A stretch of 64,000 bases of DNA from the IMG/VR virus record IMGVR_UViG_3300021364_000017, positions 1-64,000 of that record; one strand, written 5' to 3'. This document shows positions 8,494 to 16,677 of this stretch, piece by piece. Position numbers and translations under genes: made by a program. The notes beneath the pieces were generated by a model that saw only the letters and a list, made by a program, of their open reading frames with translations, ran no database searches and was not told the origin of the DNA. The number at the start of each line of letters is the position of its first letter. Positions within the stretch are counted from its first letter, which is position 1. The stretch is from a virus.

Positions 8494-11400
8494 TAGTTTC
8501 TCTCCGCTTTGAGGGTTTCTACTTCTGCCTTCAGTTCCTTAATTGATTCAATAAGAAGTCCAACTAAGTTTCCATATGCCACAGTCTTTGTTCCATCCTC
8601 AGTGGTGGTTACAACTTCAGGTAAAACTTTTTCAACTTCTTGTGCAATCACACCAGACTTTCTGGATTTATCCTCCAAGTCCTTACGAGTAAATGTTACA
8701 CCACGAATTTGTGATACTTTATTTAATGCATCAGGAATAACCTCAACATCCTCTTTAAGTGTGATATCAGAGAAAGCAGTAACGTCACCTGTTGCAGTCA
8801 GTGCTCCATAAATTTGTACGCCACCAGAAGTGGTCCTTAACCTTTCTCCATTGTTTTCATAAAGTCTAACATAAGTTCGAGCAGTGTTATACATCTCAAT
8901 TATTGTACTATGATTGGTTCCACTAGTATTCTCGCCTTGGTGATATACAGTACCTTGTGAGTGATTGTAGTTTCTGAAAAAAGTACTTGTACCATCGTGC
9001 CACATTCTATAATCAGAACCAGCTCCAAGTCTCAATGAGTCATTATCACCCAATTTGGTGTAGTTATTACCCCATTCTTGAACCTCAGAACCAGCACAAA
9101 CAACGCGGAACTGGTCAACAGCATGGAACTGAATGTAGTTGTTCGTATCACCATCATGAACTATTGCACTAGGAATAGTAACGTTTCCTGTGAAAGTTGG
9201 TGAAGCAATTGGTGCTAAAGCAGAACCCTGAATACCATCAACAGTATCAGCATCAAGACCAGAACCAGCACCATCGTTACCAGTGTGCCAAACAATATTT
9301 GAACCAGCAGCTCTAACTGTTTGCCCAGTATTTCCGAGATAAATTGTTCTGTTAGAGGCATACCAATTAAAGTAAAGATTTCCGTTTGCTGGAGAATCTA
9401 TATGAAGGTTACCGCTGGATCTAATTCTTGAAATGTCATTGCTGTTAGATGAACTCCAACCACCAAAGTAAATGTATTTGGTAGAGTAAGAAGAACTTCG
9501 TGTTCTAAGAACCTCTGTATTGCTTGCATGACCTGTAATTATAGCACTAAGAGTATCATTAGCATTAGACCTTAGGTAATTGCCATCAGATGCTGTTGCA
9601 GTCACTCCAAGATATGTTCTGATTAAAGCAGTATCATTACAGAAACGAACATAGTTATCATTACTATTGTTAGTTCTAAACGCAAGAGCACCATTAATAT
9701 AACTATTGTTTCCGTAATTTGGTCTTAAAAGACGACAATTAATATCAGCAGATCCATTTCTACTAACTACAGTATTAGCAGTAGCATTGACATCTAGGTT
9801 TTGACCATCAAGGGTATCGGCGTCAAGACCAGAACCTGAACCATCATTACCAGAGTGCCAGACAGTGCCGCTACCAACTGTGAAACCACCATCAGCACGA
9901 ATCATACGTGGAGTGAAGATATTTTTAGCAGTCTCTTGGTTGATTCTTAACCAAGTAGTATCTTCACATCCAATCTCGCCCATTCTTGTAGTTCCGTTAT
10001 AAAACTGAATGTGATCGGAAACGTTATTATCTGCCTTCTTGATGAGTATTCTAGAATTATCGCCACCGTCTCCTACATTGAGGTCACCCTTATACAGACT
10101 AAGGTTACCTGAGTCCGAGAATCCAAAAACTGCATTATCGCCACTGTCTCGAATATACCAGCTATCACCCGCTGTCTGGAAGTCCATGTAGAAATCACTT
10201 CCGTTATAGAAGAAGGAAATGTCATTGTCTGTTCCCATCTGCAGGTTTAGGTTATCATTGAAACGCAAGAAACCGCCTGTCTTATAGTCGTTCTGATCAG
10301 ACCTTACGAAACTTCCAGCGTTAAAACCATCAAGTAAGTCAGCATTTAAGTTAGTTACTACTTGAGTGCTATCAACTGTAAATGGAGAAGTAGAACCAGA
10401 TGTACCACCATTAAATGCAGGTCTATTGGTGAAACTTAATGTACTTCCAGATGCACTACCAAAAATGCAAGTACCAAATGTGATTAGTTCGTTGCTATCA
10501 AATGCCCAACCAATTGATGATGTACCAATTCTTAACCAACCATTTGCAAAAGTTCCACCTGCAATCGTTCCTGGTCCATTAGGAATTTCTATTCCACCAC
10601 CAAAATAACTTGGAACATTATTGTTTATGTAAACACCATAAGCTGTTGTAGGTAAAGTTCCCGAATAGTTACCATAAAGTAAGTAAGATGTATTTGTCTG
10701 TTCGACATTAGTGTTATTATCAATCTCTGCTCGTAATGCATAACAAGGTCCATAGAGATCTGTTGTTCCATTTATTTCTATTTCACTATAGACTCCATAA
10801 GCAGTACCAACTGCTGCTGAGTCTGCGGCACAATATGACTTAAAATATCCTCCATACTGATTATTAGTATCAGAATTACTATTATCTGAATGTGCAAATG
10901 CTTGTACCCCATAAACATTAGATACTGCTCCAGCACCCCCATTATCTTCAGCAAAGAAATAACCACCATAAACACTACTTGTAGTTCCTGTAGTTGGAGT
11001 AGCAGTTGCATTGACATAAAGTCCATTAACCACATCAGCATCACCTGTGCTATCTAAATCAATGTAGATTCCATATGCACGGTGTTCATTGGAAGTATCT
11101 CCACCAGTATTGGTAGAGTTGATATCCATATAGATTCCACCCTGCTCACGATCAGAAGTTGCAACTTGAGATCCTGATAATGTCTGTGAAATTTCTTGAG
11201 CAAAATAAAAGTCGTTATTGGTATCGGTTACAAAGTTTTCAATTCGTAATGCACCATTCTCGTTATTGTCCGAGTCAATAATTAATGGAGCAGTTATCTC
11301 AGAAGCAGTATCAGACCTCAAGAAACTACTTGCTTGTAAACCATCAAGAGTATCAGCATCTAACCCAGACCCAGAACCATCATTACCTGCGTGCCAGATG

Positions 11401-14400
11401 GTATTATATGCTCCACCACTTCTAACAGTAAGTGAATTTAGGTCTGCACCGTTATAACCTGTAATACGAATATTTCCAGAACTTGTTGCAGCGCCTTGAC
11501 CAGTCCCCCCTGCTTGAAACCACAAATAACTGCCAGAAACTACGATTCTCCCTGCTGTCGAGACATCTGACTCGTTCAAGACTATTTGTGGTTCACTATT
11601 TGAAATGGTGAGACCACCACTCATGGTGTCGGAAGTGTCAGACCTTAGGAAACTTGCACTACTAATACCATCAAGAGTATCAGCATCAAGACCAGAACCT
11701 GAACCGTCGTTACCAGCGTGCCAGACTTTGTTGCCAAGTACTTGTAGACCAGCAGTCCTTGTAAGCCTCATTATCTCGCCATAGTTAATATGACTTGATA
11801 GCCAGTACCAACCAGTAGAATCGTTATTTTGTGCATATTCTACGAAAGATGTTTTATTTACAGCAGTAACACTTAATCCACTTTGATTGGCAACGCCTGC
11901 TCTTATTCCAATAAAATGGTTATTGTTGTCGTATCCTTTTATTAATCCGTATGTATTATTACCACCAGTCTGGACAAGAAGTTCTCCGTTTCTAACCTCA
12001 ACATCATTGTCAAAATATGCAGAACCATCTCCTTTGACCCAGAAAGTATCTGCAAGAGTTGTTCCTTTTGCTGCTCTAAAAGCATAACTCGTTGCAGAAG
12101 TGCTATATGCATCATAGTGCATAAATGAAGCAGAAGCTGTCTCGGAACGGTAATCATTCGCATTACGAACCAATACTCCACCTCGCATTGAAGTTGAGTT
12201 AATATCAATCTGAGTTTGAATAGATCTTCCACCGTAAGTTACGTTTGCAGAATATCCTCCTGCAGCAAAGGAATAAAGTCCTGTAGCAGAGTCGTTAGCA
12301 TCAGACCTCAAGAAACTTGCACTACTAATACCATCAAGAGTATCAGCATCAAGACCAGAACCAGCACCATCAACTGTTTTAATTAAAGTTAAAATTTCAG
12401 CAGCAGTTTGATCTGCTGTTGCACCTGACTCAATACCATCCAGTTTACTACCGTCAGACGCAATATCACGACCGTCAACTGTACCTGTAACCGAGATATT
12501 TCCAGTTACGTCAACACCACTTCTCGCGGTGATAAGTCCTATAGAGTCAACATTAGTTACATCTTCATAAGTTAATGTTCCTGCAATACTTACGTTACCG
12601 GAGAATGTTCCACTACCAGTTATATTGATATTACCAGTCCCAGTAATGTCATTACTATTAAGATCTAAATTGCCACCAAGTTGAGGTGTTGTATCATCAA
12701 CAAGATTAACCATTACACCGGATACTTGGGAATGAGTTAATCCGGTTAAGTTGGACCCATCACCATAGAATGATGATGCAGTAATTATACCACTAGTGTT
12801 TACTGAAACTGTTGTTCCAATACCAACTGATGCTTCTTCTTCAATCTCTACAATTTGATTACTATGATTTCTGCGAGTTTTTCGGAAAAAGACCTTACCT
12901 CTTCTTTGCCTAAAAATAACTGGCTCATCATCTTCATCATCAGAATCAAGACGAATCTCATTAAGACCCCGAATTGTTTTTGCATTAGCGTCAAGAACAA
13001 TAGAACTTGTTCCAATACTTAAAATACCAGTTACTCTTGCATTTCCCTGAACAACCAAATCTTCATTATATGTAATACCAGAACCTACAGGATCAACATG
13101 AAGTTTTGATGTAGTAACGACACCAGCAACATTTATATTTCCAGATGCGGCAATTTCACCATCCTCATCTATTCGGAATAACTCAGTACCACTTCCACTG
13201 TCCCCATTTGAAACTACGTTGAATATTTTATCTGTAGAACTATTATTACTATCAATTGCTATTTGTACACTACCTCTACTTACTACAGATAATGTATCAG
13301 ATGAAGAGACATTAAGAATTTTTGGATAACCAGGATCTGATACATTAATTTCAATTCTATCACCAATTGGATCTTCAGTTCCAAATCTAGCAACGGATCC
13401 AGAACCTCTAACATCAAGTCTACGATTTGGATTATTTGTACCAATGCCAATATCTCCATCTTTGGTGATACGCATTTTTTCTGTGGGGACCGTATCACCA
13501 GTTGAAGATCTTGTGTAAAATGCTAGTTCTCCTCTGAAGTCGTCATTATCAAATTCTTGATATGTAATTAAAGCTGCTGGATGTGTATCATCTACATTGG
13601 CAGCAAAACCAATACCAAATTCTTCCTGTGATGATGCACTTCTTGTTTGAGTGGCAATACGAATAACTTCAGTTCCAGGTCCATTAAAGGTAGAAACTCC
13701 AGTTACATTGAGACTTCCGGTATCTATCGTATCACTAACTATATTTGCAGTATTCGCGAGACCTGTAATAGTTACAGAACCTGTGGAACTATCAATAGAA
13801 ATATTATCACCAGCAGTAATTGAAGTTACAAGTCCAGATAAAGTAGAACCATCACCATAATATGAAGTTGCTGATACAATACCAGTAAGGTTAATATTAC
13901 CTGTTCCAGTAATATCATTACCATTGACATCCAAATTTCCACCAAGTTGTGGAGTAGTATCACCCACAATATTAGTAGTGATTCCAGTAAGAGAATCATA
14001 TGGATAATTGGCGGCATCAGAAAGATCAAATGCTGGAGTTGCATCTGAACCACCAAGACTTAATGATACACCACCATAGGATACAGTTGAGTTAGATAAC
14101 TTACTATTTTCGATAGAACCTGCTAATTGAGCATTAGTAATGGTTCCTGTGAGATCAGTTGTTGCTAAACTGCCATCAAATGAAGTTGCTGTCACCACTC
14201 CAACAGCATTAATGCCCCCAGAAGTTACATTGATACCACTTCTCGCGGTGATAAGTCCTATAGAGTCAACATTAGTTACATCTTCATAAGTTAATGTTCC
14301 ACCAATACTTACATTACCTGAAAAGTTTGCAGATGATGCGGTAATGATGCCAGAAATATTTGCATCACCACTTACGTCCAGTTTAGATGATGGTAGAGTA

Positions 14401-14483
14401 GATCCTATACCAACACGATCGTTATCAATATCGGTGGATATTAAATTATCTGAAACTAAATCACCTATTCTGGTTTTTCCCAT
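8493..14483 (-). CDS. Tail fibre with C-terminal S74 self-cleaving chaperone, 1996 aa
   Basis: A long trimeric-fibre-type protein. N-terminus MGKTRIGDLVSDNLISTDID is shared with the 1564-residue fibre. It continues with 'PQLGGNLDVNGND' and 'GTGNINLTG' repeats, then several copies of a module with WHAGNDGSGSGLDADTLDG and FLRSD. The C-terminal 92 residues are an intramolecular chaperone of endosialidase (Peptidase_S74): FSDITLKED carries the expected Ser1905 and Lys1910 (Ser-Lys spacing of five), followed by SGVIAQEVEKVLPEVV and a coiled-coil tail. In this family the chaperone trimerises the fibre and cuts itself off just before the Ser. A TATAAATA promoter sits 14 bases upstream and AAGGGAT is the ribosome site. 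The role as host-recognition fibre is inferred. Confidence 0.92.
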   Translation of the reverse strand: MGKTRIGDLVSDNLISTDIDNDRVGIGSTLPSSKLDVSGDANISGIITASSANFSGNVSIGGTLTYEDVTNVDSIGLITARSGINVTSGGINAVGVVTATSFDGSLATTDLTGTITNAQLAGSIENSKLSNSTVSYGGVSLSLGGSDATPAFDLSDAANYPYDSLTGITTNIVGDTTPQLGGNLDVNGNDITGTGNINLTGIVSATSYYGDGSTLSGLVTSITAGDNISIDSSTGSVTITGLANTANIVSDTIDTGSLNVTGVSTFNGPGTEVIRIATQTRSASSQEEFGIGFAANVDDTHPAALITYQEFDNDDFRGELAFYTRSSTGDTVPTEKMRITKDGDIGIGTNNPNRRLDVRGSGSVARFGTEDPIGDRIEINVSDPGYPKILNVSSSDTLSVVSRGSVQIAIDSNNSSTDKIFNVVSNGDSGSGTELFRIDEDGEIAASGNINVAGVVTTSKLHVDPVGSGITYNEDLVVQGNARVTGILSIGTSSIVLDANAKTIRGLNEIRLDSDDEDDEPVIFRQRRGKVFFRKTRRNHSNQIVEIEEEASVGIGTTVSVNTSGIITASSFYGDGSNLTGLTHSQVSGVMVNLVDDTTPQLGGNLDLNSNDITGTGNINITGSGTFSGNVSIAGTLTYEDVTNVDSIGLITARSGVDVTGNISVTGTVDGRDIASDGSKLDGIESGATADQTAAEILTLIKTVDGAGSGLDADTLDGISSASFLRSDANDSATGLYSFAAGGYSANVTYGGRSIQTQIDINSTSMRGGVLVRNANDYRSETASASFMHYDAYSTSATSYAFRAAKGTTLADTFWVKGDGSAYFDNDVEVRNGELLVQTGGNNTYGLIKGYDNNNHFIGIRAGVANQSGLSVTAVNKTSFVEYAQNNDSTGWYWLSSHINYGEIMRLTRTAGLQVLGNKVWHAGNDGSGSGLDADTLDGISSASFLRSDTSDTMSGGLTISNSEPQIVLNESDVSTAGRIVVSGSYLWFQAGGTGQGAATSSGNIRITGYNGADLNSLTVRSGGAYNTIWHAGNDGSGSGLDADTLDGLQASSFLRSDTASEITAPLIIDSDNNENGALRIENFVTDTNNDFYFAQEISQTLSGSQVATSDREQGGIYMDINSTNTGGDTSNEHRAYGIYIDLDSTGDADVVNGLYVNATATPTTGTTSSVYGGYFFAEDNGGAGAVSNVYGVQAFAHSDNSNSDTNNQYGGYFKSYCAADSAAVGTAYGVYSEIEINGTTDLYGPCYALRAEIDNNTNVEQTNTSYLLYGNYSGTLPTTAYGVYINNNVPSYFGGGIEIPNGPGTIAGGTFANGWLRIGTSSIGWAFDSNELITFGTCIFGSASGSTLSFTNRPAFNGGTSGSTSPFTVDSTQVVTNLNADLLDGFNAGSFVRSDQNDYKTGGFLRFNDNLNLQMGTDNDISFFYNGSDFYMDFQTAGDSWYIRDSGDNAVFGFSDSGNLSLYKGDLNVGDGGDNSRILIKKADNNVSDHIQFYNGTTRMGEIGCEDTTWLRINQETAKNIFTPRMIRADGGFTVGSGTVWHSGNDGSGSGLDADTLDGQNLDVNATANTVVSRNGSADINCRLLRPNYGNNSYINGALAFRTNNSNDNYVRFCNDTALIRTYLGVTATASDGNYLRSNANDTLSAIITGHASNTEVLRTRSSSYSTKYIYFGGWSSSNSNDISRIRSSGNLHIDSPANGNLYFNWYASNRTIYLGNTGQTVRAAGSNIVWHTGNDGAGSGLDADTVDGIQGSALAPIASPTFTGNVTIPSAIVHDGDTNNYIQFHAVDQFRVVCAGSEVQEWGNNYTKLGDNDSLRLGAGSDYRMWHDGTSTFFRNYNHSQGTVYHQGENTSGTNHSTIIEMYNTARTYVRLYENNGERLRTTSGGVQIYGALTATGDVTAFSDITLKEDVEVIPDALNKVSQIRGVTFTRKDLEDKSRKSGVIAQEVEKVLPEVVTTTEDGTKTVAYGNLVGLLIESIKELKAEVETLKAERN
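12516..12581 (-). repeat. 66-base exact repeat within the S74 fibre gene, copy B
   Basis: Partner of the copy at 14235-14300. The two lie 1.7 kb apart in direct orientation, so recombination between them would delete an in-frame shaft segment only if the distance stays a multiple of three; 1719 bases is 573 codons. Confidence 0.85.
14235..14300 (-). repeat. 66-base exact repeat within the S74 fibre gene, copy A
   Basis: This 66-base stretch is identical to 12516-12581 in the same gene and same orientation (coding TYEDVTNVDSIGLITARSG). A diverged third copy lies near 30265-30330 in the giant fibre gene. Confidence 0.85.
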
Positions 14484-14504
14484 ATCCCTTTTCTAACTAT
14501 TTAT
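14469..14504 (-). repeat. 36-base promoter/start repeat, copy B
   Basis: Partner of 8334-8369. Together with the 43-base match at 14378-14420 it marks duplication of the 5' end of a fibre gene. Confidence 0.85.
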
Positions 14505-14505
14505 A
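14498..14505 (-). promoter_or_regulatory. Late promoter TATAAATA, divergent pair
   Basis: Perfect late -10 element 14 bases before the 1996-residue fibre gene. It is separated by only seven bases from the oppositely directed element of the oxygenase gene. Confidence 0.72.
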
Positions 14506-14512
14506 GTTAAGA

Positions 14513-14520
14513 TATAAATA
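14513..14520 (+). promoter_or_regulatory. Late promoter TATAAATA on plus strand
   Basis: The only plus-strand late element tied to a gene, 16 bases before the ATG of the plus-strand oxygenase. It explains how a gene on the minority strand could be expressed late. Confidence 0.65.
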
Positions 14521-14536
14521 TTTAATAATAAATTAT

Positions 14537-15121
14537 ATGATGAAAAATTTGTCTGAATTGGGTTGGCAATATTTACCAAAAATCATTACAAAAGAAGAAG
14601 CAATATCAATAAAATATAAGAATCTTTGTTGGTTTCTTAAAGATTTAGGTTCTCTTGAAGGTCATTGGGATAGAGAAAGGGGAAGAGTATTGACTTGTTA
14701 TGCACCTCCTACATGTGCATATATTATACATAGAGTCAAACCAATACTAGAAGAAGCATTAGGAGAAGAACTCATACCTACTTATTGGTTCTCTACTACT
14801 TATCATAATAAAGGGTGGATGAACTGCCACACCGATAGACCTTCTTGTGAAGTATCTGTCACCATGAATATATGTGGTGATGCCAAATGGCCTATCAAAC
14901 TTAAAGATCTCACCGGAAAAAGAAGAGAAGTTGTAACTCCTGTTGGAGAGGGTCTGGCATATTTAGGTACAATAGTTCCTCATTGGAGAAGTCCATTAAG
15001 AACTCATGATAATGATAGATTTATGCAACTCTTCTTGCATTATGTGAGAAAGAATGGGCAATATGCAGAATATGCATATGATAAAAATCAAAAGTGTTAT
15101 GATTTACTCAATGGATATTAA
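14537..15121 (+). CDS. 2-oxoglutarate/Fe(II)-dependent oxygenase-like protein, plus strand
   Basis: This is the only plus-strand gene I accept. The 194-residue protein has the facial-triad pattern of 2OG/Fe(II) dioxygenases: His98 and Asp100 in NCHTDRP, and His149 in IVPHWRSP, followed by the conserved Q/FLHYV region (RFMQLFLHYVRKNGQYAEYA) where Arg161 probably binds 2-oxoglutarate. Such proteins are frequent in marine T4-like phages; substrates are generally unknown. It has its own plus-strand TATAAATA 16 bases upstream, back to back with the fibre promoter. Its stop overlaps that of the converging oxygenase by four bases. The start may be either of two adjacent ATGs (14537 or 14540), and no clear ribosome site is visible. 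Confidence 0.85.
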   Translation: MMKNLSELGWQYLPKIITKEEAISIKYKNLCWFLKDLGSLEGHWDRERGRVLTCYAPPTCAYIIHRVKPILEEALGEELIPTYWFSTTYHNKGWMNCHTDRPSCEVSVTMNICGDAKWPIKLKDLTGKRREVVTPVGEGLAYLGTIVPHWRSPLRTHDNDRFMQLFLHYVRKNGQYAEYAYDKNQKCYDLLNGY

Positions 15122-15792
15122 TAAATCTTTACACCATACTTCTCTTCAAGTTCTTTATTAACTTGCTCCATTGTTTTCATTCCTTGAATAGTCATCCAAT
15201 TTACCATAGCATAACGAGTTCCCGAAATAACTGGTTCTACTTTATGAAGATAATATTCTGACGATGGAAATGCAATTAATAATCCTGGTTCTGGTCTAAT
15301 ACGAATTCTTAGTTCTGGAAATACAAATTCACCTCCCTCAAAATCATCATTTAAAAATATTACAGTCGATAAATCTCTATCTGCAGACTTTTTCCAAATT
15401 ATAGAACCATCAGGATTCTTCCATTTTGATACACCATCGACATGAGCATTGTAGTGTCCACCTTGCCCATATACAAGTAACTGAGGGATTTCGCTATCAT
15501 TTATTTTAAACCCATAATGAGGATTGATAACATTATCAACAATATTTTGATAAAGGTCTTTTACCTCTTCAAGAATATTTGAAATATCTGCACTTTCTAC
15601 ATCTCTTATGTTTAAATCAATCTTACCTTGACCAGAAGAACTATTGTTTATTTTCTTTTCATTTGCTTTATGTGGATCAAAAACTCCCATTCTTTCTTTT
15701 GTTGTATTCTTTGCATGTTCAATTAAAAAATTAATTCCTTCCTTCGATACAACATTTGGCTGTATCAAAATGTTCATTATTGGGTGATTCAT
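15118..15792 (-). CDS. Prolyl-4-hydroxylase-like 2OG/Fe(II) oxygenase, 224 aa
   Basis: The C-terminal half matches the P4H-like 2OG/Fe(II) oxygenase fold: His117 and Asp119 (YNAHVDG), a jelly-roll core DRDLSTVIFLNDDFEGGEF, distal His183 (YYLHKVEPV) and Arg193 ten residues later (GTRYAMVNWM) for 2-oxoglutarate. All catalytic positions are present, so it is probably active. The substrate is unknown; a phage or host protein side chain is likeliest for a P4H-like enzyme. The start could be 15792 or the internal Met at codon 6 (MNILIQPNVV). It follows the 279-residue gene after 17 bases with no promoter of its own. It converges on, and overlaps by four bases, the plus-strand oxygenase gene. Confidence 0.88.
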   Translation of the reverse strand: MNHPIMNILIQPNVVSKEGINFLIEHAKNTTKERMGVFDPHKANEKKINNSSSGQGKIDLNIRDVESADISNILEEVKDLYQNIVDNVINPHYGFKINDSEIPQLLVYGQGGHYNAHVDGVSKWKNPDGSIIWKKSADRDLSTVIFLNDDFEGGEFVFPELRIRIRPEPGLLIAFPSSEYYLHKVEPVISGTRYAMVNWMTIQGMKTMEQVNKELEEKYGVKIY

Positions 15793-15809
15793 GGTTTATA
15801 ACAATAAAA

Positions 15810-16649
15810 TTACTTTTTAAGTTTCTGATTAAACAATGATTTGACTTCCTTCTTTTTTTCCTCATCAAGACCTGAAAAATATTCACCATACATATCAGTG
15901 ATTTCTGAAATTCCTTCATTTACACTTTTTTGAAGACTATCAAGTAAACCAATGGGATCATTTAAATCACCAAATGAACCTTTGATTTTATTGATACCGT
16001 CCTTTAAAACAGTAGGAGCAATAGACCTTCTCATTGAACGAATATTACCAGAATTAATACCAGTTTTTGATGACAATAAATCGTCGTAAGCCTGACTTGC
16101 TAGTCTACGTTGCCAATAATTAGGTTGATCCTCATCATATTGTTCTTTAGTTATCAACTTACCTCCATTTAATTCTATTAGACGATTAATTATCTTATCA
16201 AAAAAATCAAGTTCATCCACAGCTTCTTTAAAACCTTTATTAAGATCCTGAATCAAAATATTTAAATTGAATTCGTCTATATCATACCAACATAATTCTT
16301 CTCCACCATCACGAGTCTTCCACCATATTGGTTCTGTCTTATCCTTTCCTTCCCACTTATAGTTAAATTCTCTAAAAGCTTTTTTTGCATCTACAATTCT
16401 AAAAAGTAAAGCTTCCGCAACAGATTTTCTATTAACAAGTGCTGATTTGAATGCAGAAGGAATTGTATAGTTATCGTGTATAATAAACTTTTCAATTTGA
16501 AAGTTTGTCCTACCCTGTGCAAGTTCTACTTCACTTTCACTCCAACGATTTATTTCATTTAAAACTTTGAATAAAAATTCATTATTTTCATTCAATACAT
16601 CAGAAGATGATGCTAAAGCTATAGATTTGTAATTTTCATTCATAAACAT
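15810..16649 (-). CDS. Hypothetical protein, 279 aa
   Basis: I do not recognise a family. The protein is soluble, charged and mostly alpha-helical in composition, with a Trp-rich centre (WKTRDGGEELCWYDIDEF), a stretch DQPNYWQRRLASQAYDDLLS and a Lys-rich end (KKKEVKSLFNQKLKK). There is no signal peptide or membrane helix. A TATAAATA late promoter lies 16 bases upstream, so it is expressed with virion genes. It begins a short transcript that continues into the P4H-like gene. The start may be ATG 16649 or the in-frame ATG two codons later (MNENYKSIAL). A structural or assembly role is a guess from position only. Confidence 0.8.
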   Translation of the reverse strand: MFMNENYKSIALASSSDVLNENNEFLFKVLNEINRWSESEVELAQGRTNFQIEKFIIHDNYTIPSAFKSALVNRKSVAEALLFRIVDAKKAFREFNYKWEGKDKTEPIWWKTRDGGEELCWYDIDEFNLNILIQDLNKGFKEAVDELDFFDKIINRLIELNGGKLITKEQYDEDQPNYWQRRLASQAYDDLLSSKTGINSGNIRSMRRSIAPTVLKDGINKIKGSFGDLNDPIGLLDSLQKSVNEGISEITDMYGEYFSGLDEEKKKEVKSLFNQKLKK

Positions 16650-16665
16650 TATCTATTGTTATCAT

Positions 16666-16673
16666 TATTTATA
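16666..16673 (-). promoter_or_regulatory. Late promoter TATAAATA
   Basis: Perfect element 16 bases before the 279-residue gene, in the 28-base gap after the kelch-like gene. Confidence 0.7.
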
Positions 16674-16677
16674 ATTA

